A DNA stretch of 6,390 bases from Candidatus Heimdallarchaeota archaeon (GTDB lineage Archaea > Asgardarchaeota > Heimdallarchaeia > Hodarchaeales > S146-22): NCBI GenBank assembly GCA_015520535.1, contig WAPZ01000044.1, forward strand, positions 1 to 6,390, read 5' to 3'. The notes below the pieces were generated by a model. The model searched no databases, was not told the DNA's origin, and was given only the letters and a program-made list of their open reading frames with translations. The translations under genes and the position numbers were made by a program. Each line of letters opens with the position of its first letter. Positions within the stretch are counted from its first letter, which is position 1. Positions 5,793 through 6,390 of the stretch are shown piece by piece.

Positions 5793-6390
5793 ATGGATCT
5801 GAGTTTACTGGTTTTTTTAAGCCATCCACATTCCCCAAAAAAGAAAATTCCCTTTTTTTTACAAGAAAAAAAAGATAGTGGGCTTGTAGAATCAATTTAT
5901 CAGTTACTTACAGAGAACACGGGAAAAACGCTCGAAGAAAGCATGCAAGCGCTTTCGTGGGAACTTTTTCCATCTTATGATCCCCGCGTTCTTCGTGCAA
6001 TCACAGAAATCCTTCTCTCTCTTTATTTTGATTTTTCCAATCCAATCAGTGAAAAACGAAATATTGATTTATACAACATCAGAAAAATGTTCTTTTCCTT
6101 TATCAACAATTATTATAGTGGCTACGCCGCCAATGAAGAAAAACGTAAAAAAATATTAGAGCACTTTCTTAAACAACACGGACACACCCTCAATTTAACT
6201 GCTACGTCACTCACCCCAGAAACGTTAGAACAACTGATTTTCTTTGACCATGAATATTTCAATGTCCTTAAAAAACGGAATACTGTTCAATTTAATCCGA
6301 ATTATGCCATTCATATATTTAATAAGCAGGTATTAAATGCTTGCTTTAGAAATGCCACACAAATAATGCTGACACTTGAAGAACAAAAGC
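5793..6390 (+). CDS. Probable Bax1/DUF790-family nuclease, N-terminal part, 3'-partial
   Basis: An open frame of 199 codons runs off the right edge. By remembered pattern it matches the N-terminal region of DUF790. The features are a short strand start with Leu-Leu, a PFFL segment (20-23), and a helix LVESIYQLLTENTGKTLEE (31-49). Then come a leucine-rich stretch around 66-80, a long helical part with a basic ILEHFLKQHG (121-130), and a final FNKQVLNACFRNATQIMLTL (176-195), which resembles the family's YN..L.Q.LLF motif. In studied archaea this family (Bax1) is a nuclease that binds the XPB helicase in DNA repair; its catalytic domain would lie beyond the window. ATG 5793 is chosen; GTG at 5784 is the only other in-frame start after the upstream TAA. 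Neither has an SD, unlike the two genes before it. It shares the reading frame of the preceding gene but is separated by its stop. Family assignment is by eye and moderate. Confidence 0.6.
   Translation, partial: MDLSLLVFLSHPHSPKKKIPFFLQEKKDSGLVESIYQLLTENTGKTLEESMQALSWELFPSYDPRVLRAITEILLSLYFDFSNPISEKRNIDLYNIRKMFFSFINNYYSGYAANEEKRKKILEHFLKQHGHTLNLTATSLTPETLEQLIFFDHEYFNVLKKRNTVQFNPNYAIHIFNKQVLNACFRNATQIMLTLEEQK
5852..5874 (+). repeat. Perfect inverted repeat C-T8 / A8-G with 5-nt loop
   Basis: CTTTTTTTT (5852-5860) and AAAAAAAAG (5866-5874) can pair as a 9-bp stem around ACAAG. It lies inside the Bax1-like gene, at codons 20-27 (PFFLQEKK). A run of eight T on the coding strand also resembles an archaeal U-tract terminator, so premature termination is conceivable. 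The stem is almost all A:U and weak as RNA. Confidence 0.45.

Noticed and set aside
5769..5795. Fusion or stop-codon readthrough between the third and fourth genes, which share a frame
   Set aside because: One in three neighbouring gene pairs shares a frame by chance. The stop is TAA, no recoding signal is visible, and the two proteins look unrelated.
5977..6159. Plus-strand reading frame of 60 codons in another frame
   Set aside because: It overlaps the longer open Bax1-like frame, which runs through the window edge and has family-like motifs.

Overview
The window is AT-rich and densely coded. All four genes lie on the + strand, with gaps of only 67, 19 and 21 nt, and it looks like the inside of one operon or gene cluster. 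The most recognisable product is a full-length tubulin/FtsZ-superfamily GTPase, closer in its signature to CetZ and tubulin-like proteins than to ordinary FtsZ. The last gene looks like the archaeal DUF790/Bax1 family. These two families, the GAGGT ribosome-binding sites, and the AT-rich sequence with mostly CGN arginine codons suggest an archaeon. An Asgard (Heimdallarchaeia-like) lineage is my best guess. This is inference: no rRNA or universal marker is present, and a bacterium with an unusual tubulin homologue is not excluded.

Layout. (1) 1-3183: a very large, almost entirely helical protein, open at the left edge, so its N-terminus lies outside the window. It is built from degenerate helical-hairpin repeats of about 62 residues, often paired into units of about 120-130. 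(2) 3251-4609: the tubulin-superfamily GTPase, 452 aa, complete, with its own Shine-Dalgarno (SD) site. (3) 4629-5771: a 380-aa helical protein of unknown family, with a disordered N-terminus and an acidic linker joining two helical regions; it also has an SD site. (4) 5793-6390: the N-terminal 199 codons of a probable Bax1/DUF790 protein, cut by the right edge. It has no SD, but an A/T-rich TATA-like stretch lies about 24 nt upstream of its ATG.

How they may work together. Genes 1-3 look like a cytoskeletal module: a nucleotide-switched filament former, a long helical scaffold or tether, and a small helical adaptor. This rests on gene order, matching translation signals and protein architecture, not on any known system. 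Gene 4 is probably a DNA-repair factor (partner of the XPB helicase in known archaea). It may be an independent transcription unit next to the cluster.

I saw no tRNA, rRNA, CRISPR array, insertion sequence or attachment site. No stretch of 300 bases lacks a gene.
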